Made by a program: the position numbers and the translations under genes
In this document: positions 1 to 10,427 of the stretch, piece by piece
How the letters are laid out: the number at the start of each line of letters is the position of its first letter
Numbering within the stretch: the first letter of the stretch is position 1
Notes under the pieces: generated by a model
Seen by the model: the letters and a program-made list of their open reading frames with translations, nothing else
The model's database searches: none
What the model was told of the DNA's origin: nothing
DNA from: Actinomadura hibisca NBRC 15177
Lineage (GTDB): Bacteria > Actinomycetota > Actinomycetes > Streptosporangiales > Streptosporangiaceae
DNA: 64,000 nt
Reading direction: 5' to 3'
NCBI RefSeq assembly: GCF_001552635.1
Contig: NZ_BCRO01000063.1
Coordinates: forward strand, 20,862-84,861

Positions 1-342
1 CGGGCTTCGGGGTTGCCTGGTGGTGCGGATTTTCGTTGCGCACTCCCAGAGGGGCGAAAGGGGCAAGTCCGGCGTGCCATGCCGGTGCGGCATGGGACCG
101 AACGCCGTTCATCGCAACAGGGCGCCCGTTCATCGAGCCGGAGGCACAAGCGCCTGCCGGAAGTGGCGGCGGGCACTAATTTCAACGTCGTCCGCCGCTC
201 GGCTCCGACGCGGAACGTCCTTGACTGGGGGGTGAAGGGCGCGACCGCGTCGTCGAGCCGCGGCCGGACGACGGGGGGAAAGAGGGGGCACGCGGCCGGC
301 GTCCACACCGGCCGCGTGTACTCTCGCCGCTCCGCCGTGCGG
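1..342. other. No gene seen; downstream region of the first membrane protein gene
   Basis: The open frames here are GC-rich shadows without a ribosome site or recognisable protein. The stretch lies downstream of the leftward membrane-protein gene and contains its probable terminator hairpin (listed separately). I see nothing else. Confidence 0.5.
289..318 (-). terminator. Hairpin terminator of the 750-residue membrane protein gene
   Basis: Perfect 11-bp inverted repeat (CACGCGGCCGG / CCGGCCGCGTG) with an 8-base loop, starting 25 bases past the stop codon. It has no T-run, as is common for actinobacterial terminators. Confidence 0.6.
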
Positions 343-2595
343 TCAGTCCAGCGTGGTGACGGCGGTCCGGAGCCTGCGCAGGTCGCGGAGCCGCTGCTCG
401 TAGGTGGCCCCGAGCCCGAGGACGAGCAGCCCGACGGCGGCGACGGGGACCCAGCCGGGCAGGCCGGTCAGGAACTCCACGACCAGCGGGGCCAGCGCGT
501 GCCCGGCGACCAGGAGCAGGACGCCGCCGCCCAGCAGCAGCGGGGCTTGGAGGCGCAGCCGCGCGCCTACGAGGGTGATGAGGAGTGCGCCTCCGGCCAG
601 CAGGAGCGGGCGGGGGCCGTCTCCGGTCCAGGACGCCGCCATGCTCGGTAGCAGCGTCACCGCCAGGGCGGGGGCGTAGGCGGTCCAGGAGGACGGCGAG
701 GGGCGTTGGGAGCGCCGGATCAGTCCCACGGTCAGGAGCATCAGGGAGATCGGCGCGGTGTAGATCTCGGGTGCTCGCACGTCGGCTGCCGCTAGCAGCA
801 CCCACCAGGCGGCTGTCAGGAGCGCCGCGCCTGCCCATCCTGCTTGGCGTCGGTCGCTCCGGAGGGCGGTGGCGAGGGCGATGCCGCCCGTGAAGGCCAG
901 TCCTAGGCTCAGCGTTGTCGGGTGGCCGACGGTCATGACCAGTCCTGCGACGGCCACGGCTCCGGTGGCGATCTCCGCTGGGACGCTGCGCGCCCACGTC
1001 GCGATACCGGCGCCGAGGGCCGCTGCGGCAAGGACGCCGAACGCCGCCAGATGGATGGGGGCCGACGCCGTTCCCAGCGTCGCGGCGAAACCGGCCAGCG
1101 AGAGGATCGTGAAGGTGGCCGCCGGGCTGCGGAGTTCCCGGACGATGGCGCAGTAGACGGCACCGGCGGCGGTCATCGCTCCGAACACGAAGGGGGTCTG
1201 GCCGGACGGGACCGCCAGTGCCGTCCAGCAGGCGACGGTGACGGCGGTGGCGGCGGCGGAACGGAGGACCGTACGGTCGGCCGCCGCCCAGGTCGCCAGG
1301 GCGATGGCCAGCAGCACTCCGGCGCTCGGGTGCGGCAGCTCGATCACTACGGCCAGCGCGACGACCGGCGGGGCGAGAACCCGTCGCGTCAGAAGCAGTG
1401 CGCCTGCTGCTAGTCCCAACACGATGGGGGCGGCGGGTAGGGCTTCTGGCAGGTCGGCTGTTCCGTAGGTGAGAGGGGCAAGGAGCTTGCTGGCCGTGCC
1501 GGGCAGCACCCAGATGATGGCGGCGGCGAAGGCTGCTCCTGCTCCGGTTGCGGTTGTGCCTCGCAGGTGTTGAGGGAGCAGGCGTGTTCCGGCCAGGATC
1601 GTCAGCGCTGCTCCGGCTAGTCCGGCTGCTGTCCAGCCGTTGGGCAGCGGCAGCGTGGCTGCGAGCGCGATGGACCAGGTCAGGCCGCAGACGATTCCGA
1701 GGATGCGGTCCAGTCGCCATCCCCACAGCAGTGCGGCCCCGCCTGCCAGGAGGAGGGACGGCGGAGCCCATGGGCCGGTCACCAGCAGGCTCAACGCGGC
1801 GATCAGGCCGACCGCGCCGCTTCCCAGGCCGGTGAAGGTGGCGACTCCGCGCACTGCTCCGGTGGAGATCTCTCGCACGCCCAGGTCTGCCACCGATGCT
1901 GCTAGTGCGACCAAGGCCAGCAGCATCGGCGGCACGTCCAGGGCGATCACCAGGAGTAGCGGCGGCGCGTGCCAGAGCGCGACGGCCATCGGCTTGGGGA
2001 GTCGTAGTGGGGCGAGGTGCGCGTAGGCCGTCCAGGCTGCGGCGAGGATTGTTGAGGCTGCTGCTGCGTACCAGGCTCCGTCGAGGGTTTTGAGGCCAAA
2101 CAGGTCGCCCGCGTGGGCGGCGTAGAACTGGAGGGCGCCCAGCATCAGGCCGACGATGGCGAGCGTCTCGGCGGTGGCGGGCAGTCCGCGCCGCACCAGC
2201 GGCCACGCTCCGCCGAGCAGCATCGCCGTGAGCGACACCAGGATCAGCGCCCGTGCGCCCATGCCGAGCGAGCCCCAGCTGATCGCGGTGAACGCCAGCG
2301 CCGCGATTCCGAGCAGCGCCCCGCCCAGCGCGAGCAGCGCGTTGCGCACCCCGAACCGTGACACGTCTCGGGCGGCGCGCACCGGCAGGGGCTCGTAGAC
2401 CGGCACTTCCCGGGTCGGCTCGGCGTGCAGTCGGGCGAGCAACCATCCGCGCCGCCGGGTGAGCCGCAGGATCTCGGCGTCCACCCAGCGCAGCTCTTGG
2501 GCCACAGGGCCGACGAGGACCACTCCGCACCGAGGGCAGGCGTACCTGAACGCCACGGTCAGGGGCGTCGCGCAGGAAGGGCAGGGAGGTCGCAT
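343..2595 (-). CDS. Large polytopic membrane protein with N-terminal zinc ribbon
   Basis: A 750-residue protein starting at ATG. The first 25 residues carry two CxxC pairs (C5-x2-C8 and C20-x2-C23), a zinc-ribbon knuckle. From about residue 85 the sequence is an almost unbroken run of roughly 20 hydrophobic Ala/Leu/Val/Gly-rich segments separated by short Arg loops. Actinomycetes encode such zinc-ribbon plus multi-TM proteins of unknown function; no transport or catalytic motif is visible. It stands alone: the upstream gene is divergent. Membrane location is near certain, function unknown. Confidence 0.85.
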   Translation of the reverse strand: MRPPCPSCATPLTVAFRYACPRCGVVLVGPVAQELRWVDAEILRLTRRRGWLLARLHAEPTREVPVYEPLPVRAARDVSRFGVRNALLALGGALLGIAALAFTAISWGSLGMGARALILVSLTAMLLGGAWPLVRRGLPATAETLAIVGLMLGALQFYAAHAGDLFGLKTLDGAWYAAAASTILAAAWTAYAHLAPLRLPKPMAVALWHAPPLLLVIALDVPPMLLALVALAASVADLGVREISTGAVRGVATFTGLGSGAVGLIAALSLLVTGPWAPPSLLLAGGAALLWGWRLDRILGIVCGLTWSIALAATLPLPNGWTAAGLAGAALTILAGTRLLPQHLRGTTATGAGAAFAAAIIWVLPGTASKLLAPLTYGTADLPEALPAAPIVLGLAAGALLLTRRVLAPPVVALAVVIELPHPSAGVLLAIALATWAAADRTVLRSAAATAVTVACWTALAVPSGQTPFVFGAMTAAGAVYCAIVRELRSPAATFTILSLAGFAATLGTASAPIHLAAFGVLAAAALGAGIATWARSVPAEIATGAVAVAGLVMTVGHPTTLSLGLAFTGGIALATALRSDRRQAGWAGAALLTAAWWVLLAAADVRAPEIYTAPISLMLLTVGLIRRSQRPSPSSWTAYAPALAVTLLPSMAASWTGDGPRPLLLAGGALLITLVGARLRLQAPLLLGGGVLLLVAGHALAPLVVEFLTGLPGWVPVAAVGLLVLGLGATYEQRLRDLRRLRTAVTTLD

Positions 2596-2732
2596 GGCCT
2601 CAGCCTCGTCGGCGGGCGGCTCGTTGGCATCCGCTCTGGTACTCAGTTCCGCTGAGCGTGCGGGCCTGGTGGGAGGGGTGCATGCCCCAGAGCGTCCGGT
2701 TTCAGTACGCTCGCCGCGAGAGGGGGGGAGCC

Positions 2733-3410
2733 GTGCAGAACATCCGATCGCGCCAGGCCGCCCGTCAGGCCGCCCGCCGCATCGCGCGCCAGGCCGGACG
2801 CCACGTCCGGAGCCGCGCCGCCGCCTGGGGCTACATCGGGGCGCTGGGCGCCGCCGAGGCCGCGTACGTCCTGCTCGACGAGGACGACCGCGCCGCCGTC
2901 GCCGCCTGGGCCAGCACCAACCTCGCCAACCTGGCCGACCACCCCGTCGGTTCGCTGGTCGCCTCGGCGCTCATCCCGACGGAGTACCCGCTGTTGTGGC
3001 TCGGGCTCGCCGGGGCCGGGCTGCTGCCGGTGGACGCGCGGCTCGGCAGCGGGCGCGCCGCCGTGCTGTTCGGGCTGACCCATGTCCTGGGCACCGCCGT
3101 CAGCCAGGGGATCGTCGCCTGGCGCACCTCCGTCGGGCAGCTCCCCGAGACGGCGCGCCACCAGCTCGACACCGGGCCCTCGTTCGTCGTCGTGCCCGCG
3201 CTGGTGGTCGCGGTCGGGTGCGCGCCCTGGCGGTGGCGCGTTCCGGCGGCGCTCGGGTTGGCCGGGGTGCTGCCGTACATGTTCATCGGGTTGCGGGATC
3301 TCGATGTCGCGGCGGTGGGGCATACGGTGTCGATGGGCGTGGCGGTTCCGCTCTACCTGCTGCTTCGCGGGCGTCCGCCTCTGCCGGTCAGCCGGGCTTC
3401 GGTCGGCTGA
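2733..3410 (+). CDS. Rhomboid-like membrane protein
   Basis: A 225-residue protein from the GTG at 2733, which follows a purine-rich ribosome site (GGGGGGAG, 2-base gap); the frame is open to 2658 but that part looks untranslated. An Arg/Ala-rich basic N-terminus (about 45 residues) is followed by six hydrophobic segments. The order of a GPSF motif (residues about 145-148) and a later VGHTVS segment resembles the Ser and His dyad positions of rhomboid intramembrane proteases, but it belongs to the divergent actinobacterial 'rhomboid-like' group, so protease activity is only possible. It diverges from the zinc-ribbon membrane protein gene. Confidence 0.75.
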   Translation: MQNIRSRQAARQAARRIARQAGRHVRSRAAAWGYIGALGAAEAAYVLLDEDDRAAVAAWASTNLANLADHPVGSLVASALIPTEYPLLWLGLAGAGLLPVDARLGSGRAAVLFGLTHVLGTAVSQGIVAWRTSVGQLPETARHQLDTGPSFVVVPALVVAVGCAPWRWRVPAALGLAGVLPYMFIGLRDLDVAAVGHTVSMGVAVPLYLLLRGRPPLPVSRASVG

Positions 3411-3565
3411 GCCGTTGGGTTCAGGGACGCTGCGCCATGCCTGCGTGGGCAGGGCCGAGCTGACGTTCAGGAAGCGCCGCACGCCGCAAGGCGGGAGGCA
3501 TGCTGCGCGGCGGGCGGCGGCGCGACGGTTGACCGCGCGCGGCGAGTGATCGCGCGGCGGGCGGC

Positions 3566-4564
3566 TCAGGTCGCGCGGCGCAGGACCCGGGGGCGGACCC
3601 GGCCCAGGCCCTGGAGCGGTCGCGAGCGCAGGCCGGAGACCTCGTAGGCGTCCTGTTCCGCCAGCTCGGCCGCCAGCCCCCCGTCGATCAGGACGGTGCC
3701 GGGCCGCGCCGTCGCGGTGAGCCGGGAGGCGAGGTTGACCGGCGTGCCGAACACGTCGCCGTGCCGCAGGATCACCTCCCCGCACGCCAGGCCGACCCGC
3801 ACCCGCGGGAAGTCGGGGTCGTCCTCGCAGCGCTCGGCGATCCGCAGCCCGATCTCGGCCGCCGCGGCCGGTTCGGACGCCACGAACAGCACCTCGTCGC
3901 CCAGCGTCTTCACCACCCGGCCGCCCTGCTCGGCGACGGCCTCGGTGGCGGTGCCCTCGAACCGCTCCACGAACGCGGCCAGCTCGTCGCCGTCCATCCG
4001 GCGGCTCATCCGCGTGAACGACACCACGTCCGCGAACCCCACCGTCAGGTGCGCGACGCCCGCCGCCGGGTCGGCGGTGGCGGCGGCCGTGCCCGCGGCC
4101 GCGCGCAGGCCCGCCGCGGCGAGCTGGCGCCGCCAGCCGTGGATCATCAGGCGCTCGAAGGCGGGCTGCAACTCCTGGGTGGCCGCCAGCGCCGCCAGCA
4201 CCACGTCGGGCGTCACCGGCTGGTCGGCCGGGAACTGCTTGCTGAGCCGCTGCAACCACACATCGCCCAGCCAGCTCGCCAGCCGTCCCATCGTCTGGCC
4301 GACCGCGCGGGACAGCTGGAGCACCATCTCCTCGTCCACGACGTCGTGCGCCAGCAGCTCCTTGATCTCCAGCAGCGCCGCGACGTCGCCGTCGGTGAAG
4401 GCGGGCTCGTCGTCGGGCTGGGTGGGGAAGCCGAGCGCCTGCCAGATGCGCAGCGCGTACTCCTCGGACATCCCGGCCCGTTTCTCCACCTCGGCCCGGG
4501 TGTAGCGGAGCGGGGCGCCGAGCAGGGCCTCCTCGATATCCTGGGACAACCGGGGGTTCGCCAT
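3566..4564 (-). CDS. Class III adenylate/guanylate cyclase with N-terminal regulatory domain
   Basis: Makes cAMP (or cGMP) from the nucleoside triphosphate. The 332-residue protein starts at the ATG preceded by GAGGTGCCC. Residues about 1-150 form an all-helical regulatory domain like that of soluble mycobacterial cyclases (Rv1264 type); residues 160-325 are the cyclase homology domain. The catalytic set is complete: metal Asp169 (FADVVSFT) and Asp213 (LGDEVLF), Lys209, Thr264, and transition-state Asn267 and Arg271 (PVNLASR). No membrane segment, so cytosolic. It diverges from a MerR regulator across an 88-base region with a palindrome, suggesting coordinate control. Adenine specificity is inferred only. 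Confidence 0.9.
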   Translation of the reverse strand: MANPRLSQDIEEALLGAPLRYTRAEVEKRAGMSEEYALRIWQALGFPTQPDDEPAFTDGDVAALLEIKELLAHDVVDEEMVLQLSRAVGQTMGRLASWLGDVWLQRLSKQFPADQPVTPDVVLAALAATQELQPAFERLMIHGWRRQLAAAGLRAAAGTAAATADPAAGVAHLTVGFADVVSFTRMSRRMDGDELAAFVERFEGTATEAVAEQGGRVVKTLGDEVLFVASEPAAAAEIGLRIAERCEDDPDFPRVRVGLACGEVILRHGDVFGTPVNLASRLTATARPGTVLIDGGLAAELAEQDAYEVSGLRSRPLQGLGRVRPRVLRRAT

Positions 4565-4579
4565 GGGCACCTCATATGT

Positions 4580-4595
4580 GACATCGGACGATGTC
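4580..4595. promoter_or_regulatory. Palindrome in the cyclase/MerR divergent promoter
   Basis: GACATCG-GA-CGATGTC, perfect 7-bp arms, sits 16 bases from the cyclase start and 58 bases from the MerR start. A dyad here is what a MerR-type regulator would bind, so it is a candidate autoregulatory operator. Confidence 0.45.
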
Positions 4596-4652
4596 GCAAT
4601 CGTGCCGAGTAAGATCCAACCGGTCAAGGAAGACGAGTCCGGCGGGCGGGGC

Positions 4653-5411
4653 ATGGCCGAGTACCGAATCGACGAGCTGGCCCACGCGGCCGGCAGCACC
4701 GTACGCAACATCCGCGCCTACCAGGACCGGGGCCTGCTGCCGCCGCCGCGCCTGGAGGGCCGGGTCGGCATCTACGACGACTCCCACCTGGCCCGGCTGC
4801 GCCTGATCGGCAAGCTGCTGGCGCGCGGCTACTCCTCGGTCATCATCAAGGACCTGCTGTCGGCCTGGGAGACGGGCAAGGACGTCAGCGACGTGCTGGG
4901 CCTGGAGAAGGTGCTGACCGACCCGTGGTCGGACGAGCTGCCCGGCACCGTCACCGTCGAGGAGCTGATCGCCACCTTCGGCACCGGGCTGCCCGAGGAG
5001 GAGGTCGCGCGGGTCCTGGAGCGCACCGTGGCGCTCGGCCTGATCGAGCCGGAGGGCGAGCACTACCGGGTGCCGAGCCCCCGGCTGCTGCACGTGGGCG
5101 CCGAGCTGGTGGCCGCGGGCATCCCGCTGGACGCGGTGCTGGACATCGCCCAGGAGATCCGCGACGACTGCGACGTGATCGCCGGCCGGTTCGTCAACCT
5201 GGTGCACGAGCACGTCTTCCTGCGGCTGGAGGCCGACCCCGACCTCACCGGCGACGACGTCGGCGAGATCGCGGCGGTGGTGACGCGGATGCGGCCGCTG
5301 GTGAAGATGGTGGTGGACCCGTTCATCGCCCGCGCGATGGAGGTCCGGGTGCAGGCGGCGCTGGGCGCGCAGCTGGAGACCATCCGCGACCACCTGGCCA
5401 CCCGGCACTGA
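4653..5411 (+). CDS. MerR-family transcriptional regulator
   Basis: A 252-residue DNA-binding protein. The N-terminus (about residues 1-70) is a MerR winged helix: YRIDELAHAAGSTVRNIRAY, a DRGLLPPPR wing and YDDSHLARLRLI. The remaining 180 residues are a helical effector/dimerisation region of the kind seen in streptomycete regulators of this length, without the Cys cluster of metal-sensing MerR proteins, so a small-molecule ligand is more likely. The ATG at 4653 is chosen because homology begins there. The stop abuts the convergent sigma-factor gene with no gap. Confidence 0.85.
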   Translation: MAEYRIDELAHAAGSTVRNIRAYQDRGLLPPPRLEGRVGIYDDSHLARLRLIGKLLARGYSSVIIKDLLSAWETGKDVSDVLGLEKVLTDPWSDELPGTVTVEELIATFGTGLPEEEVARVLERTVALGLIEPEGEHYRVPSPRLLHVGAELVAAGIPLDAVLDIAQEIRDDCDVIAGRFVNLVHEHVFLRLEADPDLTGDDVGEIAAVVTRMRPLVKMVVDPFIARAMEVRVQAALGAQLETIRDHLATRH

Positions 5412-7166
5412 TCACAGCAGGGACGCGCCCCACTCCACCGTGACCTGGTGCTCGGCGCCGGTCTCGTCGGTGAACGTCAGCGTGCCGCTGCCCGCCGGGT
5501 TCAGCAGCGTGGTGCGGAGCTGCACCGTCACCGCGCCGGAGGAGTTCTCGGCCAGGCCCCCGGCGGTCTGCGACACCTGGAGCTGGTCGGTGGAGGAGGT
5601 GACCTTCCAGTCCACCGGTCCGCTGGCGGCGGTGAGGGTGAGCCGGCCGGGCTTGTTCCAGACCAGCGTCACCTTGGCGGGCGCGACCTGGAGCATGCCC
5701 GGCCGCGGCGAGGGCGAGGGCGACTGCTCGGGCAGCGAGTAGCCCGGCGGCGGCGAGATGCCGGGCCGGGTCGGCGCGGGCGGGGTCGTCTGGCCGGGCT
5801 TCGGCGGGGACGGGGTGGTGTTGAGCTGCGGGTCCAGCGGCGGCGCCGCGCCGTGACGGCCGGACTGCCCCGGCGCGCGCGGGTCGCCGCCGGAGGGGAC
5901 CAGCGCGTCGGGGGACGGCGGGTTGCTGATCGTAGGGCGCGGCTTGGCGCCGGGCGGCCACAGCAGCGTCGGCGTGCCCGGCGGCGGACCCATGACCATG
6001 ACGGCGAGCAGCGCGGCGGCCAGCGCCCCGGCCATGCCCCCGCCCGCGAACAACCAGCGCCGGGTGTAGGGCGAGGGCACGTCCGGCTGCACCGGCATGC
6101 CCTCGGGCGTCAGCTTCCCGCCGCGCGCGACGATGTCGGCGCGGTGGTCGGCCAGCTCGGGGTCGGCCGCGGTGTGCATGACCCGGTGCCGCAACGCGGC
6201 GGGCAGGACGGGCGCGGGCGGCAGCACGAGCAGCGCGGCGGCCTGGACGCGCCCGCGCCTACGGCACGCGTCACAGCCGTCCCGATGCCGCTCCAGCCGC
6301 GCATTCCCGAGCCCACCGCCCCCGGTGGCCGCGCCACGATCGGCAGGACCGGCGGAGTCCTGAGTGGGGGCCTGGGGGCCGGTGGTGGAGGAGTGGGATC
6401 CGGCGCTTGGGGTGTGGGAGGCCGGGCCGGGTGGGGCGAAGGGGTGCGGGCCTGCGTCGGGGGCACGGTTTGTTGAGCGGCGGGCGGTCAGTACGGCCAC
6501 GGCGCGGCGGGAGAGGCCGGTGGGCTTGGCCGTCACCAGGTCGGGGGCCGCTTCGGGGGTGGGCTCTGTTTTAGGTGCGGTGTGGTCGGCCGCGCAGCTG
6601 GCGGCGACGCGGGCCAGCTCCTCGGCGAGGGCGTCACCCAGCAGGGCGTGGGTCTGGGCCGCCAGGGCGGCGGCGCGGCGGGGCGACACGCCCAGCACGA
6701 CGCCCAGCTCGGCCGGGCGCAGGCCGTGCCGCGTCACCAGCAGCAGCACCTCCTGATCGACCGGGGCGAGGCGGGCCATCGCGCCGTGCAGCAGCGTGCG
6801 GAGTTCCGGCGGCGGCGGGGTTTCGGTCCGGTCGAGGGCCGGGAGGGGCGAGAACTCGCCGTCGGGATCCCAGTAGGCGACGTCGGCGCGGCCCCGGCGC
6901 AGTGCACGCCGTCGCGCCGCGCCGTACAACCAGGCGCGCAGGTGCAGGTGGTCGCGCATGCGGGGGGCGCGGCGGGCGGCGTCGATGAAGGTGTCGTGGA
7001 CGATGTCGGCGGCCGCGCGCGAGTCGGCCGTGACCGACAGTGCGTAGTCGTAGAGGGACTCAGCGTAGGCGTCGTACAGGTGGCCCAGAGCACGGTCGTC
7101 ACCGTCGTTCAACCCCTGGACCAACCGGCGGTCAGTCGCGGAGTCGATGGGGGTCCACCTGGGCAT
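5412..7166 (-). CDS. ECF-type sigma factor fused to zinc motif, membrane anchor and extracellular domain
   Basis: A 584-residue protein starting at the ATG preceded by GGGAG. Residues about 10-85 are sigma region 2 (GHLYDAYAESLYDYAL, DIVHDTFIDA) and about 120-180 are region 4 (LAPVDQEVLLL..GLRPAELGVVLGVS). A low-complexity Pro/Thr/Ser linker follows, then H294-x3-C298-x2-C301, the spacing of a ZAS anti-sigma zinc motif, a membrane segment at about 373-393, and an outside part with a 110-residue Pro-rich stalk and a C-terminal beta domain of about 95 residues. Sigma factor and membrane-bound anti-sigma are normally separate proteins; here both appear in one chain. Release would need proteolysis or regulated masking (inference). 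Confidence 0.8.
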   Translation of the reverse strand: MPRWTPIDSATDRRLVQGLNDGDDRALGHLYDAYAESLYDYALSVTADSRAAADIVHDTFIDAARRAPRMRDHLHLRAWLYGAARRRALRRGRADVAYWDPDGEFSPLPALDRTETPPPPELRTLLHGAMARLAPVDQEVLLLVTRHGLRPAELGVVLGVSPRRAAALAAQTHALLGDALAEELARVAASCAADHTAPKTEPTPEAAPDLVTAKPTGLSRRAVAVLTARRSTNRAPDAGPHPFAPPGPASHTPSAGSHSSTTGPQAPTQDSAGPADRGAATGGGGLGNARLERHRDGCDACRRRGRVQAAALLVLPPAPVLPAALRHRVMHTAADPELADHRADIVARGGKLTPEGMPVQPDVPSPYTRRWLFAGGGMAGALAAALLAVMVMGPPPGTPTLLWPPGAKPRPTISNPPSPDALVPSGGDPRAPGQSGRHGAAPPLDPQLNTTPSPPKPGQTTPPAPTRPGISPPPGYSLPEQSPSPSPRPGMLQVAPAKVTLVWNKPGRLTLTAASGPVDWKVTSSTDQLQVSQTAGGLAENSSGAVTVQLRTTLLNPAGSGTLTFTDETGAEHQVTVEWGASLL

Positions 7167-7259
7167 ACGTGCTCCCGGCACCGGCAAGAGTGGATCGGTC
7201 GGGTCGTCCGGACAATTCGGCCCACCCTGCATACACCCATGCGCACCGTCCTCACCACT

Positions 7260-7291
7260 GGGTCACCCGAAAAGGGCGGGAAGGGTGACCC
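7260..7291 (-). terminator. Hairpin terminator of the acyl-CoA ligase operon
   Basis: GGGTCACCC / GGGTGACCC, perfect 9-bp arms with a 14-base loop, 18 bases beyond the stop of the 139-residue protein. Confidence 0.55.
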
Positions 7292-7309
7292 GAAGGTGAC
7301 GATCCCCTG

Positions 7310-7729
7310 TCAGCGCCAGAACAGGAGTTTGGCGGTGCCCGCGACCGTGCCGGCGGTCGTGCCGTGCTGGACGACCTGCACCCGCAACCGCCAGCCCGCG
7401 CCGATGGTGTCGGCGGGCACCGAGTACAGCAGCGCGCTCTCGCCGGACGCGGCGGTGAACTCCTGCACGGGGCCCGAGGCGAAGTTCGCGGTGTCGGCGG
7501 CGTCGACCTCCACCGAGCGGATCTGGCCGCGCGTCCCGGCGGGCAGGCCGCGCAGCGCGAGCCCCACCGTCAGGGCGTACCGGGCGGGCCCATTGAGGAT
7601 GCTGGGCCCGCCCTCGTCGACGTGCTGGCCGGCGGCGTCGGCGTACTCGCGGTCCCAGACGACCGTGGTCCACTCCCCCGGCGGCAGCGGCTGGGGCCCG
7701 GTGGTGCCCACCGAGACGTAGTCGGGCAC
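7310..7729 (-). CDS. Small beta-rich protein of unknown function
   Basis: A 139-residue protein from a GTG preceded by GAGGAG at 5 bases. It alternates short hydrophobic and polar stretches typical of a beta sandwich (WTTVVWDREYAD, YALTVGLALRGLP, RLRVQVVQHG, AKLLFW) and has no signal peptide, membrane segment or Cys. It starts 11 bases after the acyl-CoA ligase stop, so the two are co-transcribed and end at the same terminator. I do not recognise the family. Confidence 0.7.
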   Translation of the reverse strand: MPDYVSVGTTGPQPLPPGEWTTVVWDREYADAAGQHVDEGGPSILNGPARYALTVGLALRGLPAGTRGQIRSVEVDAADTANFASGPVQEFTAASGESALLYSVPADTIGAGWRLRVQVVQHGTTAGTVAGTAKLLFWR

Positions 7730-7740
7730 GGCGACTCCTC

Positions 7741-9363
<1,623 letters not shown>

Positions 9364-9507
9364 GGCGCACCTCCGGGTCGGCGTATCCAGAACCGGATTC
9401 TTGCCGGTGAACGTACGGTTTGTCAGCATCCGCCGACCACCGATATGCCCGGCCGTCCACGCTGCGCCTTCTGCGCGTGAGCCGGTCCGGCCGACCCGGG
9501 ACGCGGC

Positions 9508-9582
9508 GGGACGGGACAGGGCGGGACGGGACAGGGCGGGATGAGACAGGGCGGGATGAGACAGAGCGGGATGAGACAGAGC
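9508..9582. repeat. Five-copy 15-bp tandem repeat
   Basis: Units GGGACGGGACAGGGC, then variants GGGATGAGACAGGGC and GGGATGAGACAGAGC (twice), in head-to-tail order. It sits between the SigE-type gene and the acyl-CoA ligase promoter. It looks like a minisatellite; no regulatory role is evident. Confidence 0.85.
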
Positions 9583-9626
9583 GCGGCGGGACGCGGAAGA
9601 GGGCGAGGCCGGGGGCGGGACGGGCG

Positions 9627-10157
9627 TCAGGAGGGTTGTGGGGGTACCGAGGGGAAGTCCGCGCCCAGGCCCGCGTCGTCGCGGAGTCTCGCCACGGCTC
9701 GGGAGACCGTGCTCTTCACCGTGCCCACGCTGATGCCGAGCACTTCGGCGATCTCGCTCTCCGGCATGTCCTCGTAGTAGCGCAACATCACCGCCAGGCG
9801 CTGGCGTTCGGGCAGCCGGCGCAGGGCGCGGCCCAGGGCGTCGTGCATCCCGCTGCGGTCGGTGTGGTCCTCCACCGGGCTGTCGGGCAGCTCGTCGGTG
9901 GGGTAGACGTCCAGCTTGCGGCGGCGCCACCAGGAGATCTGCGTGTTGACCATGGCGCGGCGCACGTAGCCGTCCACGGCGGCACGGTCGTTGATGCGGT
10001 CCCAGGCCAGGTAGGTCTTGGCCAGCGCGGCCTGGAGGAGGTCCTCGGCCTCGGCACGGTCGCCGGTGAGCTGGAGGGCGGCGCGCATCAGCACGCGCTG
10101 GCGGTCGGTGACGTACGCGCGGAACTCCTCGTGCCGCGTGTCGTTCAAGAGGACCAC
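9627..10157 (-). CDS. SigE-family RNA polymerase ECF sigma factor
   Basis: About 176 residues from the GTG at 10157 (frame open to a GTG at 10238; the family normally begins close to the RHEEFRAYV segment, so the shorter form is preferred). Region 2 reads FRAYVTDRQRVLMRAALQLTG and AEDLLQAALAKTYLAW; region 4 reads LRRLPERQRLAVMLRYYEDM and SEIAEVLGISVGTVKSTVSR. Such actinobacterial SigE-type factors drive stress or envelope regulons. No anti-sigma gene lies next to it; the following gene on this strand is the acyl-CoA ligase, 263 bases away. Confidence 0.88.
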   Translation of the reverse strand: MVLLNDTRHEEFRAYVTDRQRVLMRAALQLTGDRAEAEDLLQAALAKTYLAWDRINDRAAVDGYVRRAMVNTQISWWRRRKLDVYPTDELPDSPVEDHTDRSGMHDALGRALRRLPERQRLAVMLRYYEDMPESEIAEVLGISVGTVKSTVSRAVARLRDDAGLGADFPSVPPQPS

Positions 10158-10427
10158 CGAACCAGGGGTTGCGGGCCCCCGCGGAGCCGAACGTGCCGGA
10201 ACGCGGGCGTGCGCACCCGGCCCTTCCGACGATCCCACGGGGACCGTAATTCTGGGTCAACTCAAAAGACATATTCGGGTCAACCAGGGGAGGTTGCTCC
10301 TCCCGGGTGGAACGATCCTCCACCCTCTTCTGACTTATCCCGACAAATCCATCGACAGCGGGAGGGGTGCGCATGACTCTTGACTCACTGTCCTAACAAC
10401 CGTGACCCTGACCGCAGGAGTGCCGCC

